A stretch of 47,518 nt of DNA from DASUXY01 sp035301985 (GCA_035301985.1 DATGTE010000036.1:1-47518), one strand, 5' to 3'. Positions 17,120 to 25,426 are shown, numbered from the stretch's first letter. Notes: generated by a model from the sequence alone, not told the origin. Made by a program: numbers and translations.

Positions 17120-17186
17120 TTGACGACTCCTCTCTTATTGATGTTTGAATAACCCTTTTCAACAGCCAAGCTCTTTTACGGCCAGA

Positions 17187-18101
17187 TTATGAAAAAGGCG
17201 GTAATGTAACAATCACCATCATAATAAATAACACCGATAAATAAATTAGTGAAGAAATAAAGATACGATGTGCCCATTTCCAATCGTCTTTCGTATAAAA
17301 TCCTCGCACTGCCAAGATCAACCAAGCGATATTAAGCAGAGTCGCAACGATGATAAAAGGAATTCCGAGCGAGATTAGAAAAAGGGGCAACGGAAAAAGA
17401 CAAGCGATATACACTATAATTTGACGTTTCGTCACATCAAATCCGTATACAACGGGGAGCATCGGAACCCCGGCAGCTTTGTATTCTTTATATCTTTTAA
17501 TGGCAATGGAGAACGTATGGGGGATTTGCCAAATAAACAAAATCGCAAACAGTGTGATCGGCACGATATGAATAGCCGAATCGACGACTGCCCAACCGAT
17601 TAACGGAGTGACCGCACCCGACAAACTTCCAAGAATCGTGTTTAGCGTGTATTTGCGTTTCGACCAAAACGTATAAAGCACGACATAGCTAAACCAGCCA
17701 ATCCATGCGTAAAAGACGGCTTCCATCGTTGTAAATAATAAAATGATCATACCGATTAAAGAGAAGAAATTCGCCATGATAAAGACCGTTTTTAATGAAA
17801 TATTACCGGTTACCGTTGGTCGAGTTTGTGTTCGCGACATTTCGCGGTCTAAATCCACTTCATACCAATTATTAAACAATAATGCCCCCGCAATCACAAA
17901 CGTACTTCCAATCATCGCTAGCAAAAATTGATCCCAATAATCATAAAATGATGCATTTGTAAAATGAAGTGCCAACCAAAATCCAGCAAAGACTGGCAAC
18001 ACATTAGCAATGAGGACAATACCTTTGAAAAGCGACTTCAAATCAGAAAGTAATGTCGACTTCTCCACTTTCCTCCCCGATTGTGATGAAGATTTATTCA
18101 C
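17187..18101 (-). CDS. ctaB: Heme O synthase (protoheme IX farnesyltransferase)
   Basis: 304 residues from GTG 18101, chosen because GAGGTGA lies five bases upstream; the frame is open to GTG 18128 but without a ribosome site. UbiA-family membrane prenyltransferase with about nine helices. The first Asp-rich motif is 'NNWYEVDLDREMSRTQTRP' (~90-108); the second conserved loop is 'SIAIKRYKEYKAAGVPMLP' (~207-225). It attaches farnesyl to heme b to give heme O, precursor of heme A for heme-copper oxidases. It stands alone here, without ctaA or cta structural genes. Its neighbour is a bd-like oxidase pair which would not be expected to need heme O. Confidence 0.95.
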   Translation of the reverse strand: MNKSSSQSGRKVEKSTLLSDLKSLFKGIVLIANVLPVFAGFWLALHFTNASFYDYWDQFLLAMIGSTFVIAGALLFNNWYEVDLDREMSRTQTRPTVTGNISLKTVFIMANFFSLIGMIILLFTTMEAVFYAWIGWFSYVVLYTFWSKRKYTLNTILGSLSGAVTPLIGWAVVDSAIHIVPITLFAILFIWQIPHTFSIAIKRYKEYKAAGVPMLPVVYGFDVTKRQIIVYIACLFPLPLFLISLGIPFIIVATLLNIAWLILAVRGFYTKDDWKWAHRIFISSLIYLSVLFIMMVIVTLPPFS

Positions 18102-18235
18102 TTTGTTCACCTCATCTGTTGTCTTCACACAGAAAAATATTCATCCAAGTATTTTATTTAATGATTATAATTGTATCACGGACTTGAATTTGACCCAAGC
18201 GAATATTATACATTCGAGTGCTATGATTGTATTGG

Positions 18236-18253
18236 AAATATTCATGAATATTT
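18236..18253. promoter_or_regulatory. 18-bp palindrome upstream of ctaB
   Basis: AAATATTCATGAATATTT is perfectly self-complementary. A half copy, AAATATTCAT, recurs at 18135-18144 near the ctaB start, and CGAATATTATACATTCG occurs at 18200-18216. The arrangement suggests an operator of a dimeric regulator; none is identified. Confidence 0.45.
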
Positions 18254-18550
18254 GGCACTTTCGTCCATTCTGGGAAACGAGAATAGCGACTGCTTATAGG
18301 AGATGAACAAACGCAAATTAATAATCATTTATTTGATGAAATTGAAAAGGGGGAGAGTGAAAAAGAAAAGTCATTCAGCCTAAACCGAATTACTTTTTTT
18401 ATTATTTATGAACAATATTTTAAGTTAAGATCATCTATCCTATTAAAGCTAGAACAGCGGTCAAAGTAGTTAGCAACATTTTGGGACAATAGGGCATGAA
18501 AATCAATCCAGTGTAACAGACCATAGACGAAGAAAGATCGTTTACCATTA

Positions 18551-18605
18551 GAAAAACAAGCATATACGTTAACAGATTCATCACTTCCGTACATGCTTGT
18601 TCTTT
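18551..18605 (-). terminator. Terminator of the bd-like oxidase operon
   Basis: Minus strand: AACAAGCATGTA and TATATGCTTGTT form a 12-position stem, followed by TTTCTAAT. It begins 10 bases beyond the stop of the small subunit gene. Confidence 0.75.
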
Positions 18606-18614
18606 TATAAAAAT

Positions 18615-19679
18615 CTATGGACCTTCTTGTACTTCTGAGGTCGCTGTGCGTGGATGATCTTCCAAATGTGGATCTAAATACACCTCTCGTAATTCATGTC
18701 GCATCCACCCCATGATGCCTAATACGAGTACAAAGGATGCCAGTGACATGATAAAATATTTCCTTTTATCATGTTTCATGAGTAATACGAGGAAAAAGAT
18801 CATCAACAACGTGACTAAAATAGACGCGATCAATAAACTTGTCAACAACACATCGTCACCCATATAGAGTAGACGAATATCTCGCTCAAAACTCATCAAC
18901 AACCATGTACCTGATAGAAGTTGGAGAGCGGTTGTACCAATCATCACCTGCAACCCGAGTCGCTTTCCTTGTTTATGGACCTTTGCTTCAGTCGGATCTT
19001 TGTCACCTTTTTCCTTCGCCTTTTTTTGTAAGCGATTATTCCAAAAGTATAAATAAAATCCAGCTAGAGCAAAACTAGCTAAAATAAAATGTACGTACCG
19101 CTGCCAAATTTGTGGATAATACACTAACCCATGGAAGAAACCTTTTGAACCTTCCCACATTTCTGGATAAAGCATCGATACAACATTTACAATAAAAATG
19201 AGTGGAACAAACAATAACATGAGACTACCTATTGCCCCGATGACGACGTGAAATATTTTCTTGCCACCTGTTTTCATATTGTGCCACTGAAACTTATACA
19301 CATACAAAATGAGAAAAGCGACAATGAGCAAAACGATTAATGATAACCACGCTTTGCCGATTAAAATCGTTGACGGATAAAAGTACTGTGTGTAAATCAC
19401 ACTAATAATGAGCAATGGAGCTACACCGAGAACTACGGCAATACTTTTTAAAATCGACGTATGATCAGCTAATTGAGCAGCCAATAAATCGTGTTCAGAT
19501 TTTTTTGTACGGATCCCTTTAATTTCTTGCCAAACAGCCATCGCCGAGGAGCCGACGACAATATTTACGAACAAAATATGCAATAAAAAGCTAATGACAA
19601 TCAATACTTCAAAAAAACCGATATTGCCTGGAATAACTAATTCAATATCGTTAGGTATGTTTGAGGCTGTCAATAACAT
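18615..19679 (-). CDS. Membrane subunit II of a divergent bd-like oxidase
   Basis: 354 residues, eight to nine predicted membrane helices. The start ATG overlaps the stop of the upstream large subunit (TAATG), with GGAAGGTGAG ahead of it, so the two are translationally coupled. It is not clearly similar to canonical CydB; 'FLLHILFVNIVVGSSAMAV' in the first helix and 'WQRYVHFILASFALAGFYLYFW' carry conserved-looking His residues (HILF, RYVHF). The C-terminal tail is hydrophilic and acidic. Function is inferred only from coupling to the CydA-like gene: it should form the second membrane subunit of the same oxidase. Confidence 0.65.
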   Translation of the reverse strand: MLLTASNIPNDIELVIPGNIGFFEVLIVISFLLHILFVNIVVGSSAMAVWQEIKGIRTKKSEHDLLAAQLADHTSILKSIAVVLGVAPLLIISVIYTQYFYPSTILIGKAWLSLIVLLIVAFLILYVYKFQWHNMKTGGKKIFHVVIGAIGSLMLLFVPLIFIVNVVSMLYPEMWEGSKGFFHGLVYYPQIWQRYVHFILASFALAGFYLYFWNNRLQKKAKEKGDKDPTEAKVHKQGKRLGLQVMIGTTALQLLSGTWLLMSFERDIRLLYMGDDVLLTSLLIASILVTLLMIFFLVLLMKHDKRKYFIMSLASFVLVLGIMGWMRHELREVYLDPHLEDHPRTATSEVQEGP

Positions 19680-21025
19680 TATTGCTCACCTTCCTTTGCT
19701 TGTGCACGCTCATCTGCCTTCTTTTCTTCAACAACAGTGGCTAAATAGTGCGACAAAGCTTCTCTTTCTTCATCCGTACCTACAAAGGGAGGCATAAATG
19801 GTCGCGTTTCATGCAACGATTCAATATACATATCGATCCCATCTTCATCCCATCCATCAATTCGGTTAGCAAATGCTCTTTTCTCACGCCAACCATCGAC
19901 CGTGTGGCACGCTAGACATTGGCCCTTGTAAATTTCTTCTCCCGCTTCATACTTATTCTCTTCTGTTACTTCTTTAACAGATGAAAACGTTGAGTTTGCT
20001 AAGTATCCCTCTTTATTGTACTGTTCAACGTCTTTTTCTAAAATACCGTTGGCGAACATGTAATCATAAATAATGTACGGTTTCCGAACGGATTCACGTA
20101 CCCCTTCAAATTCACCAATAAAACCGATTGACGTTCCAAATACAGCTAAAGACAAAATAATGGGAACTTTTTTCGGGCTTTTCAACATCCAAATTCCGAA
20201 GATGACGAAGACCGCTAAGCCAATAATATTAATCCATGTGAACATTCCTTCACTCATCCCCGTTGACCAAACAATCAACTCACGAGCTTCGCCAGGTACT
20301 TTATATAAATACCAAATTCCTGTTATTAAAATGCCTGGAAGTGCAATAGCATTCCAAAAACCGAACACTTTAAAAACACTTTCTTGTATATGTTTATCTT
20401 TTACAAATAACTTGATCGGCAATGCAACGAGTGCAATCGCTAAAACGATCGCTATGAACGTTCGAAAAGCTAGCGATGGCAAATATGTTGGATTAAAGAA
20501 CGCATTCCAAAACGATAACGTTTCCGTCCATTTTCCGGGAGTCAACTTCGCTGAAAGAATACCCGTAATAATCGCTGCTGTTAACCATGAAAAAATCGCT
20601 AAACCAATTCCGATGCGATTATGAATAACTCGCTTCGCACCTTGCCATTTATCCCATGTATAGTAATAAACAATTAAAAGAACAACTTCAGTTACGAAGA
20701 CAATCCATTCAGCGAACCATGCCCAAAAGAAAATGCGCAATAACGAACCAATCGAATCCGGTTGAATCACCGTTGTTGAAAACCAAATTCCAACTCCTGT
20801 CAGAGCTCCGACGGTCGTCGTTAAAATAAGAATCCATTTACTGAACTTTCGGGCCACTGATAAGAGTCCTTCATCATTCTTTTTAATTCCGACATACTCC
20901 ATCGAAACCATTAAAGTGATTGCACCAATAGCGACACCATGACTAATAATAACGTGAATAATTGCAATAATCGCAATCACTGTTCCATTTCCAAGCCATG
21001 GAAATTCAACAACTGGAAAATCCAT
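19679..21025 (-). CDS. CydA-like oxidase subunit I fused to a C-terminal cytochrome c domain
   Basis: 448 residues, ATG behind AGAGGAGAG. Residues 1-325 are a CydA-like membrane domain of about nine helices. By eye against E. coli CydA, H29 ('ISHGVAIG') matches H19, E113 ('VFVTEV') matches E107, and E311 ('VRESVRKPY') matches E445. The H186 ligand appears replaced by R188 ('LAFRTF'), and the long quinol-binding Q loop is absent. Residues ~355-430 form a cytochrome c domain: C370-x2-C373-H374 and distal M411 ('PFMPPF'). This architecture fits the quinol-loop-lacking bd-like families that carry a fused cytochrome c, and implies electrons come from a cytochrome c rather than quinol. The c domain must lie outside the membrane. 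Cotranscribed with the smaller membrane subunit. Confidence 0.8.
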   Translation of the reverse strand: MDFPVVEFPWLGNGTVIAIIAIIHVIISHGVAIGAITLMVSMEYVGIKKNDEGLLSVARKFSKWILILTTTVGALTGVGIWFSTTVIQPDSIGSLLRIFFWAWFAEWIVFVTEVVLLIVYYYTWDKWQGAKRVIHNRIGIGLAIFSWLTAAIITGILSAKLTPGKWTETLSFWNAFFNPTYLPSLAFRTFIAIVLAIALVALPIKLFVKDKHIQESVFKVFGFWNAIALPGILITGIWYLYKVPGEARELIVWSTGMSEGMFTWINIIGLAVFVIFGIWMLKSPKKVPIILSLAVFGTSIGFIGEFEGVRESVRKPYIIYDYMFANGILEKDVEQYNKEGYLANSTFSSVKEVTEENKYEAGEEIYKGQCLACHTVDGWREKRAFANRIDGWDEDGIDMYIESLHETRPFMPPFVGTDEEREALSHYLATVVEEKKADERAQAKEGEQ

Positions 21026-21083
21026 TCAAATCTCTCCTCTCAATTAAAGTTGCACTTATTCACTATGTAGAATAGGTTTCCAT

Positions 21084-21101
21084 TTATTTCTTACGCTTCA
21101 T
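21084..21101 (-). other. Five-codon leader ORF (MKRKK) upstream of the bd-like operon
   Basis: ATG AAG CGT AAG AAA TAA sits seven bases behind a near-perfect AAAGGAGG, a stronger initiation signal than that of the oxidase gene 59 bases downstream. Such a signal over a minimal ORF may be a leader peptide, a translation-coupled mRNA stabiliser, or a coincidence. The lysine/arginine content is visible; the role is unknown. Confidence 0.45.
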
Positions 21102-21123
21102 GATATAGCCTCCTTTCCATTGA

Positions 21124-21180
21124 CTGTTATATTGTGTTTTATTCTGTTATATTCAAACATTATCATATCATGTTATAACA
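21124..21180. promoter_or_regulatory. Repeated TATAACA motifs before the bd-like operon
   Basis: CTGTTATATT occurs at 21124-21133 and again at 21144-21153, exactly 20 bases apart (two DNA turns). The perfect palindrome TGTTATAACA lies at 21171-21180. In the direction of the operon these are three TATAACA boxes on nearly the same helix face. They look like a tandem operator for a transcription factor that could not be named. Confidence 0.5.
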
Positions 21181-21239
21181 CTTATACATCTTTTATATCT
21201 GAATAAACATTGACATTTTATTGACAGAATGTTTAAATT

Positions 21240-21254
21240 TGATAACTATTATCA
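21240..21254. promoter_or_regulatory. Fur-box-like 7-1-7 inverted repeat
   Basis: TGATAAC-T-ATTATCA differs at one position from the Bacillus Fur core TGATAAT-A-ATTATCA (ignoring the centre). It lies about 215 bases upstream of the CydA-like start and just after the terminators of the CoA-transferase gene. PerR or Zur boxes share this 7-1-7 form, so the exact regulator is open. Confidence 0.5.
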
Positions 21255-21280
21255 TTTCATAACAAAAGATTGATCGTACA

Positions 21281-21315
21281 AAAAAACACACGAGCTTCGA
21301 CATCATTCGTGTGTT
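21281..21315 (-). terminator. Second terminator after the CoA-transferase gene
   Basis: Minus strand AACACACGA and TCGTGTGTT form a nine-base perfect stem, followed by TTTTT. It backs up the terminator at 21365-21409 and insulates the bd-like operon from upstream transcription. Confidence 0.75.
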
Positions 21316-21364
21316 CCCCATTTAATTTTATTTATCACAAACTTTCACATCATCTTTAAAACAC

Positions 21365-21409
21365 AAAAAAGTAATATGCGGGCCTATTCATCCCGCATAT
21401 TACTTTTTA
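21365..21409. terminator. Terminator of the CoA-transferase gene, bidirectional
   Basis: AAAGTAATATGCGGG and CCCGCATATTACTTT form a 15-base perfect stem around a nine-base loop, with A and T tracts on the two sides. It lies 24 bases past the stop of the CoA-transferase gene. Confidence 0.9.
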
Positions 21410-21432
21410 AACACTTTTATTTATTTCATCCC

Positions 21433-22944
21433 TTAGTCCATTTTAACAACTTCACGCATTGTACCGTGCTTCATGAAGTTTGTATGCCATGAGAACGCTT
21501 TTTCAAGTACGTGTGGGGTTTGTCCACCGCGTTCGAGTGCTTCATTATAATAATCCCATAACTGTTGTTTGTACGATGGATGTGCACAGTTTTCAATAAT
21601 CAATGGCACACGTTCTTTTGGTGCTAATCCACGAAGGTCAGCATACCCTTGTTCGGTGACAACTACATCCACATCGTGTTCCGTATGGTCTACATGAGAT
21701 ACAAATGGAACGATACTTGAAATATCTCCATCTTTAGCAACGGATTTTGTAACGAAGATTGCCAAGCGTGCATTACGGGCAAAATCACCTGAGCCACCAA
21801 TTCCATTCATCATATTCGTTCCGGTTACATGTGTGGAGTTCACATTTCCATAAATATCAAATTCTAAAGCGGTATTAATCGCCACTAAACCGAGACGTCG
21901 AATTACTTCTGGATGGTTGGAAATCTCCTGTGGACGCATAATCATTTTATCCCGATAACGATCAAAGTTTTCAAAAACGTCGTTCATTTTTTCTTCAGAT
22001 AATGCGACAGAAGTACTTGAAGCAACGGAAATTTTTCCAGCATCCATTAAATCAAAGACAGCATCTTGGAGCACCTCTGAATACACTTCTAAGTTTTCGA
22101 ATTCTGATTCAAGCAATCCATGTAAAACTGCATTGGCTATGGACCCGACACCGGATTGAATCGGAGGCAAACCATTTGGTAGGCGACCTGATTCAAGCTC
22201 TTTTTCTAAAAATGCGAGTAAGTGCTTCGCCATCGTTTGCGTCTCTTCATCCGGTTTAGCAATTGCAGATGGGGAATCCATATGATCAGAGAAGACAATT
22301 CCTTTAATCTTCTCAACATCGACAGGAATGCCTTTCGTACCGATTCGTTGCCCCGCCTTCGTCAATGGAATCGGATTTCGCTCTCCTTGTGGTTCAGGGC
22401 TGTATAAATCATGGATTCCCGCTAATTTTTCAGAATGTACGGTACTGATTTCAACGATGATATTTTCTGCATGTTTCGCAAATGACAATGAATTACCCAC
22501 AGATGTTGTCGGGATAATCATACCGTCCTCTGTAATGGAAATGGCTTCAATAATCGCGTAATCAATTTTAGGAAGCACACCGGATCGAATATACTCTGCT
22601 GTATGAGACAAATGTTGGTCATAATATAAATGACTTCCTTCATTGATTTTTTTCCGCATAGCTCGATCTGATTGGAAAGGAAGTCGTTTATTAACAATTT
22701 CTGATTCAGCAAACATTTTATCAAGATCGGAACCGAGAGAAGCTCCTGTAAATACATTCACTTTGAACCGTTCTTCTTTAGCACGATCGAACAAAGCAAA
22801 TGGTACCGCTTTTGCATCGCCCGATTGCGTGAAACCACTGAGCCCCAAGGTCATACCGTCTTGAATCCAACTTGCAGCTTCTTCCGCTGATACAACACGA
22901 TCATGTAAACTAGGGACTTTAATTCGATCTAAATGTTTCCCCAT
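21433..22944 (-). CDS. Succinyl-CoA:acetate CoA-transferase / acetyl-CoA hydrolase family
   Basis: 503 residues from ATG 22944, preceded by GAGGGATG; 11 further upstream codons are open but lack a ribosome site. Two-domain class I CoA-transferase of the Ach1/AarC type. The glycine-rich 'GLSGFTQSGDAKAVP' (~34-48), 'PIQSGVGSIANAVLHGL' (~261-277) and catalytic Glu E290 in 'VYSEVLQD' agree with succinate CoA-transferases, where a glutamyl-CoA thioester forms. 'GTNMMNGIGGSGDFARNA' (~380-397) is the oxyanion/CoA-binding loop. It would interconvert acetyl-CoA and succinyl-CoA with their acids, during acetate overflow or use. The LytTR regulator gene lies directly upstream in the same direction. Confidence 0.9.
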   Translation of the reverse strand: MGKHLDRIKVPSLHDRVVSAEEAASWIQDGMTLGLSGFTQSGDAKAVPFALFDRAKEERFKVNVFTGASLGSDLDKMFAESEIVNKRLPFQSDRAMRKKINEGSHLYYDQHLSHTAEYIRSGVLPKIDYAIIEAISITEDGMIIPTTSVGNSLSFAKHAENIIVEISTVHSEKLAGIHDLYSPEPQGERNPIPLTKAGQRIGTKGIPVDVEKIKGIVFSDHMDSPSAIAKPDEETQTMAKHLLAFLEKELESGRLPNGLPPIQSGVGSIANAVLHGLLESEFENLEVYSEVLQDAVFDLMDAGKISVASSTSVALSEEKMNDVFENFDRYRDKMIMRPQEISNHPEVIRRLGLVAINTALEFDIYGNVNSTHVTGTNMMNGIGGSGDFARNARLAIFVTKSVAKDGDISSIVPFVSHVDHTEHDVDVVVTEQGYADLRGLAPKERVPLIIENCAHPSYKQQLWDYYNEALERGGQTPHVLEKAFSWHTNFMKHGTMREVVKMD

Positions 22945-23105
22945 TGTTTCATCCCTCTTTTTGTAAATATATTTCATTTCTTTTTTGCAAATTAATAGAC
23001 AATTGTAATAATAATTTTATCTTAAAAATGGACAGTTTTGTAGAATTTTGTCGGAAGAACGAAATGAACGTATGAAACACAAAAATACATGACTAAAGCA
23101 CTATT

Positions 23106-23750
23106 TTAAAAGCCGAGTAATTTTCGGAAATAACTGGCGTACGATTGACTTACTGGAATTCTTACCCCATTTCCCAACTCTAACACAAATGTTGAATGTG
23201 TATCGGGGAAAATATCTTTAATGTGATGGACGTTAACGATATAAGATCGATGGCAGCGGACAAATAAATTTCGTGGTAAAAAGTATTCAAACTCTTGGAG
23301 TGAATAATTGTGTGTGCCCGAAAACCCATTCGCATAAACATGTGTTTTCCGGTTTTTAACTTCCAAATATTTCACGTCTTGGAATGGGATCGGTCTCCAA
23401 CCATCAGGAGTTCGAACGGTGACCACTGATTTCCCATCCGTGTACGTTGGATATACAGCAACAATGCAACCCAAAAGTTCTCCACGGTCATAAATAGGAA
23501 CTGCCATTCCTTGATAGGGTACCCCAAATACGTCTCGATTATTAAATTCAGATACTTTTTGCTTTGCCTCTAATGCTCGATAAGCAATTGAATTCTTTTT
23601 AACGACATCCCCTGGTTTTATTTTCAAATCAATCCGTTTGCTCGGACGATAATAAATATATTCTTTTGTATTGGCGACAACAATTGAAATTTCATCAGAG
23701 AACAATTCACCAATCACGTTTAATAAAGAATCGACTGTCAAACTTTCCAT
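23106..23750 (-). CDS. LytTR-type transcriptional regulator with N-terminal sensory domain
   Basis: 214 residues. Residues ~1-100 form a small-molecule-sensing-like domain ('VVANTKEYIYYRPSK', 'GMAVPIYDRGELLGCIVAVYP') resembling the PAS/GAF-like half of Bacillus regulators of this type. Residues ~108-214 are a LytTR DNA-binding domain: 'IPFQDVKYLEVKNRKTHVYA' and 'FVRCHRSYIVNVHHIKDIFP', both typical. No receiver domain, so it is a one-component regulator and needs no kinase. The CoA-transferase gene follows 160 bases downstream on the same strand; it is the likely target. AAGGAG lies before the start. Confidence 0.9.
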   Translation of the reverse strand: MESLTVDSLLNVIGELFSDEISIVVANTKEYIYYRPSKRIDLKIKPGDVVKKNSIAYRALEAKQKVSEFNNRDVFGVPYQGMAVPIYDRGELLGCIVAVYPTYTDGKSVVTVRTPDGWRPIPFQDVKYLEVKNRKTHVYANGFSGTHNYSLQEFEYFLPRNLFVRCHRSYIVNVHHIKDIFPDTHSTFVLELGNGVRIPVSQSYASYFRKLLGF

Positions 23751-24189
23751 TTTTAAACTCCTTCACCTACTTTGTACAACATTGTATCAATATGACATTG
23801 CATTCCAATTTGTACATGTGTATAACATAAAAAGTATAAAACGAACTATAAATTGGACATCCTTCATTATACAAAAAACAACCCGCCTATTTCATCTATA
23901 TTTGTTCATGTATGACATAAACTTTCCGTCTTTAGTATATACAGGATTGACCTTTCTTTTCATATCTTCACATTCATCGGATATAGATGAGTCAACAAGA
24001 AATTTGATTATCAAATAAGCAATATCTAAATCAACCCTATATTCAACGTGGAAAAAGGTTTAATCATCCCACGCAGGACTTTATGCGTTTCACTTTTTTA
24101 ATGATTCAGTCTTTATGAATTACGCTAGTCTTTCACGTATATATTTGATACTCTTAAGTATAGAGGTTATAAAGGAAACTGACTTTTCG
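23751..24189. other. Intergenic region between lytTR gene and NDH-2-like gene
   Basis: About 440 bases between divergent genes. It is AT-rich with no recognisable gene, RNA or repeat apart from the tandem TTCACACA motifs next to the NDH-2-like gene. An open frame on the plus strand at 23671-24018 overlaps the regulator gene and has no ribosome site. Confidence 0.4.
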
Positions 24190-24208
24190 TTCACACAATT
24201 TTCACACA
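24190..24208. promoter_or_regulatory. Tandem TTCACACA boxes before the NDH-2-like gene
   Basis: TTCACACA is repeated at 24190-24197 and 24201-24208, spaced by 11 bases (one helical turn). The motif is near the reverse complement of the B. subtilis ResD box (TTTGTGAAT), which would suit a respiratory gene; the match is loose. Confidence 0.4.
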
Positions 24209-24236
24209 TTTTATTTCATAGGGATGGGATATGGTA

Positions 24237-25298
24237 ATGAAAAATTTAGTCATATTAGGCGGAGGATATGGCGGGCTGACAATCGTTTTAGATTTACTTA
24301 AACAGGGAATCCCTGAAGACATTCAAATCACACTTGTGGACAAGAACCCGTATCATTCTTTAAAGACTGAGTTTTATACGATCGCGGCTGGAACCGCTGC
24401 TGATCGAGATGTTCGCATCGATTTCCCTGAAGATGAACGGATTCGTTATGTGTTTGGTGAAGTTGAGAAAATTGACGTCGAAAATGAAAACATCCTATTC
24501 AAAGACATCAGTACGATTGTATCGTATGATTATTTAGTCATTGCTCTCGGTTGCGAGGATAATTATCACGGTATTCGCGGAGCAGAAGAATTATCTGAAA
24601 GTGTCCAATCCTTTTCCAAAGCACGACGTACAGGACTTGCTGTCGGAAATTTAAAAGCTTATGGCGTCGTAACGATTGTTGGAGCAGGATTGAGCGGAAT
24701 TGAAGTAGCTTCGGAAATAAGAGAAAGTCGCAAAGATTTAAACATTCGCTTACTTGACCGAGGAGCGTCGGTTCTCAAAGCATTTGACCCAAAAATTCAA
24801 GCACACGTTGCCGATTGGTTCGTAAACAATGATGTGGAAGTCATCCACCACGCAAATGTGGAATATGTTGAAAAAGATGGCGTATGCAGTAATGGGACCT
24901 GTTATGTGAATGATGTAACAATCTGGACAGCAGGCGTCCAGCCGAACAAACTCGTTCAAGAATTACCATTTAAAAAAGATAACCAAGGGAAGGTCATCCT
25001 GAACGACTACTACCAAGTTCCTGCACAGAAGAACGTATATGTTGTTGGCGACTGTGCATCCTCGACTTACTCACCGAGCGCTCAACTAGCAGGTCAACAA
25101 GGTGAACAAATTGCCCAAATTTTACAAGCAATCTTGAGAAATGAAGAGCCGAGAAAACCTAGACCGATTAAATTAAAAGGTACCCTTGGATCACTCGGCA
25201 GTTCGGATGGATTCGGAAACATGTTCCAGCAACCCGTTACTGGACTTTTACCACGTTTAGCCAAATCCGGCGTGCTTTGGTTAAGCAAGCGTCATTAA
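24237..25298 (+). CDS. yutJ: Type II NADH dehydrogenase-like flavoprotein (YutJ-like)
   Basis: 353 residues from ATG 24237; ATG 24231 is also possible, both behind a weak GGGATGGG. FAD-binding 'NLVILGGGYGGLTIVLDLL' (~3-21), NAD(P)H-binding 'VTIVGAGLSGIEVASEI' (~145-161) and second FAD contact 'VYVVGDCASS' (~268-277). It lacks the redox cysteines of SQR and the longer C-terminal anchor of classical Ndh. It should oxidise NAD(P)H, probably passing electrons to menaquinone, but the acceptor is inferred. Single gene with two terminators behind it. Confidence 0.85.
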   Translation: MKNLVILGGGYGGLTIVLDLLKQGIPEDIQITLVDKNPYHSLKTEFYTIAAGTAADRDVRIDFPEDERIRYVFGEVEKIDVENENILFKDISTIVSYDYLVIALGCEDNYHGIRGAEELSESVQSFSKARRTGLAVGNLKAYGVVTIVGAGLSGIEVASEIRESRKDLNIRLLDRGASVLKAFDPKIQAHVADWFVNNDVEVIHHANVEYVEKDGVCSNGTCYVNDVTIWTAGVQPNKLVQELPFKKDNQGKVILNDYYQVPAQKNVYVVGDCASSTYSPSAQLAGQQGEQIAQILQAILRNEEPRKPRPIKLKGTLGSLGSSDGFGNMFQQPVTGLLPRLAKSGVLWLSKRH

Positions 25299-25337
25299 TC
25301 CTCTCATGAACGTATAAACGACATAACAAATGACAAA

Positions 25338-25385
25338 GGTGTACATCATCGGAAGCCTAATCCCGTATTATGTACACCCTTTTTA
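25338..25385 (+). terminator. Terminator of the NDH-2-like gene
   Basis: GGTGTACAT (25338-25346) and ATGTACACC (25370-25378) pair perfectly, followed by CTTTTT. Confidence 0.85.
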
Positions 25386-25426
25386 TTGCTTCGATAACGT
25401 ACTCGTTCGTCTGTCGACATGAATAA

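Larger units (their letters stand above)
18102..18614. other. Intergenic region between ctaB and the bd-like operon
   Basis: About 510 bases without a convincing gene. It holds the terminator of the upstream operon (18551-18605) and, nearer ctaB, several ATATTCAT-like motifs including the 18-base perfect palindrome at 18236-18253. Short open frames exist on both strands but lack ribosome sites and recognisable sequence. Confidence 0.5.

Noticed and set aside
18406..18594. 62-codon open frame (minus) downstream of the bd-like operon
   Set aside because: It contains part of the operon's terminator stem and has no ribosome site.
22945..23105. LytTR binding repeats before the CoA-transferase gene
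   Set aside because: ACAGTTTTG near 23032 partly fits the LytTR consensus, but no second copy at the right spacing was found, so no site is claimed.
23671..24018. 115-codon open frame (plus) near the lytTR gene
   Set aside because: Starts inside the regulator gene on the opposite strand, has no ribosome site and an irregular composition.
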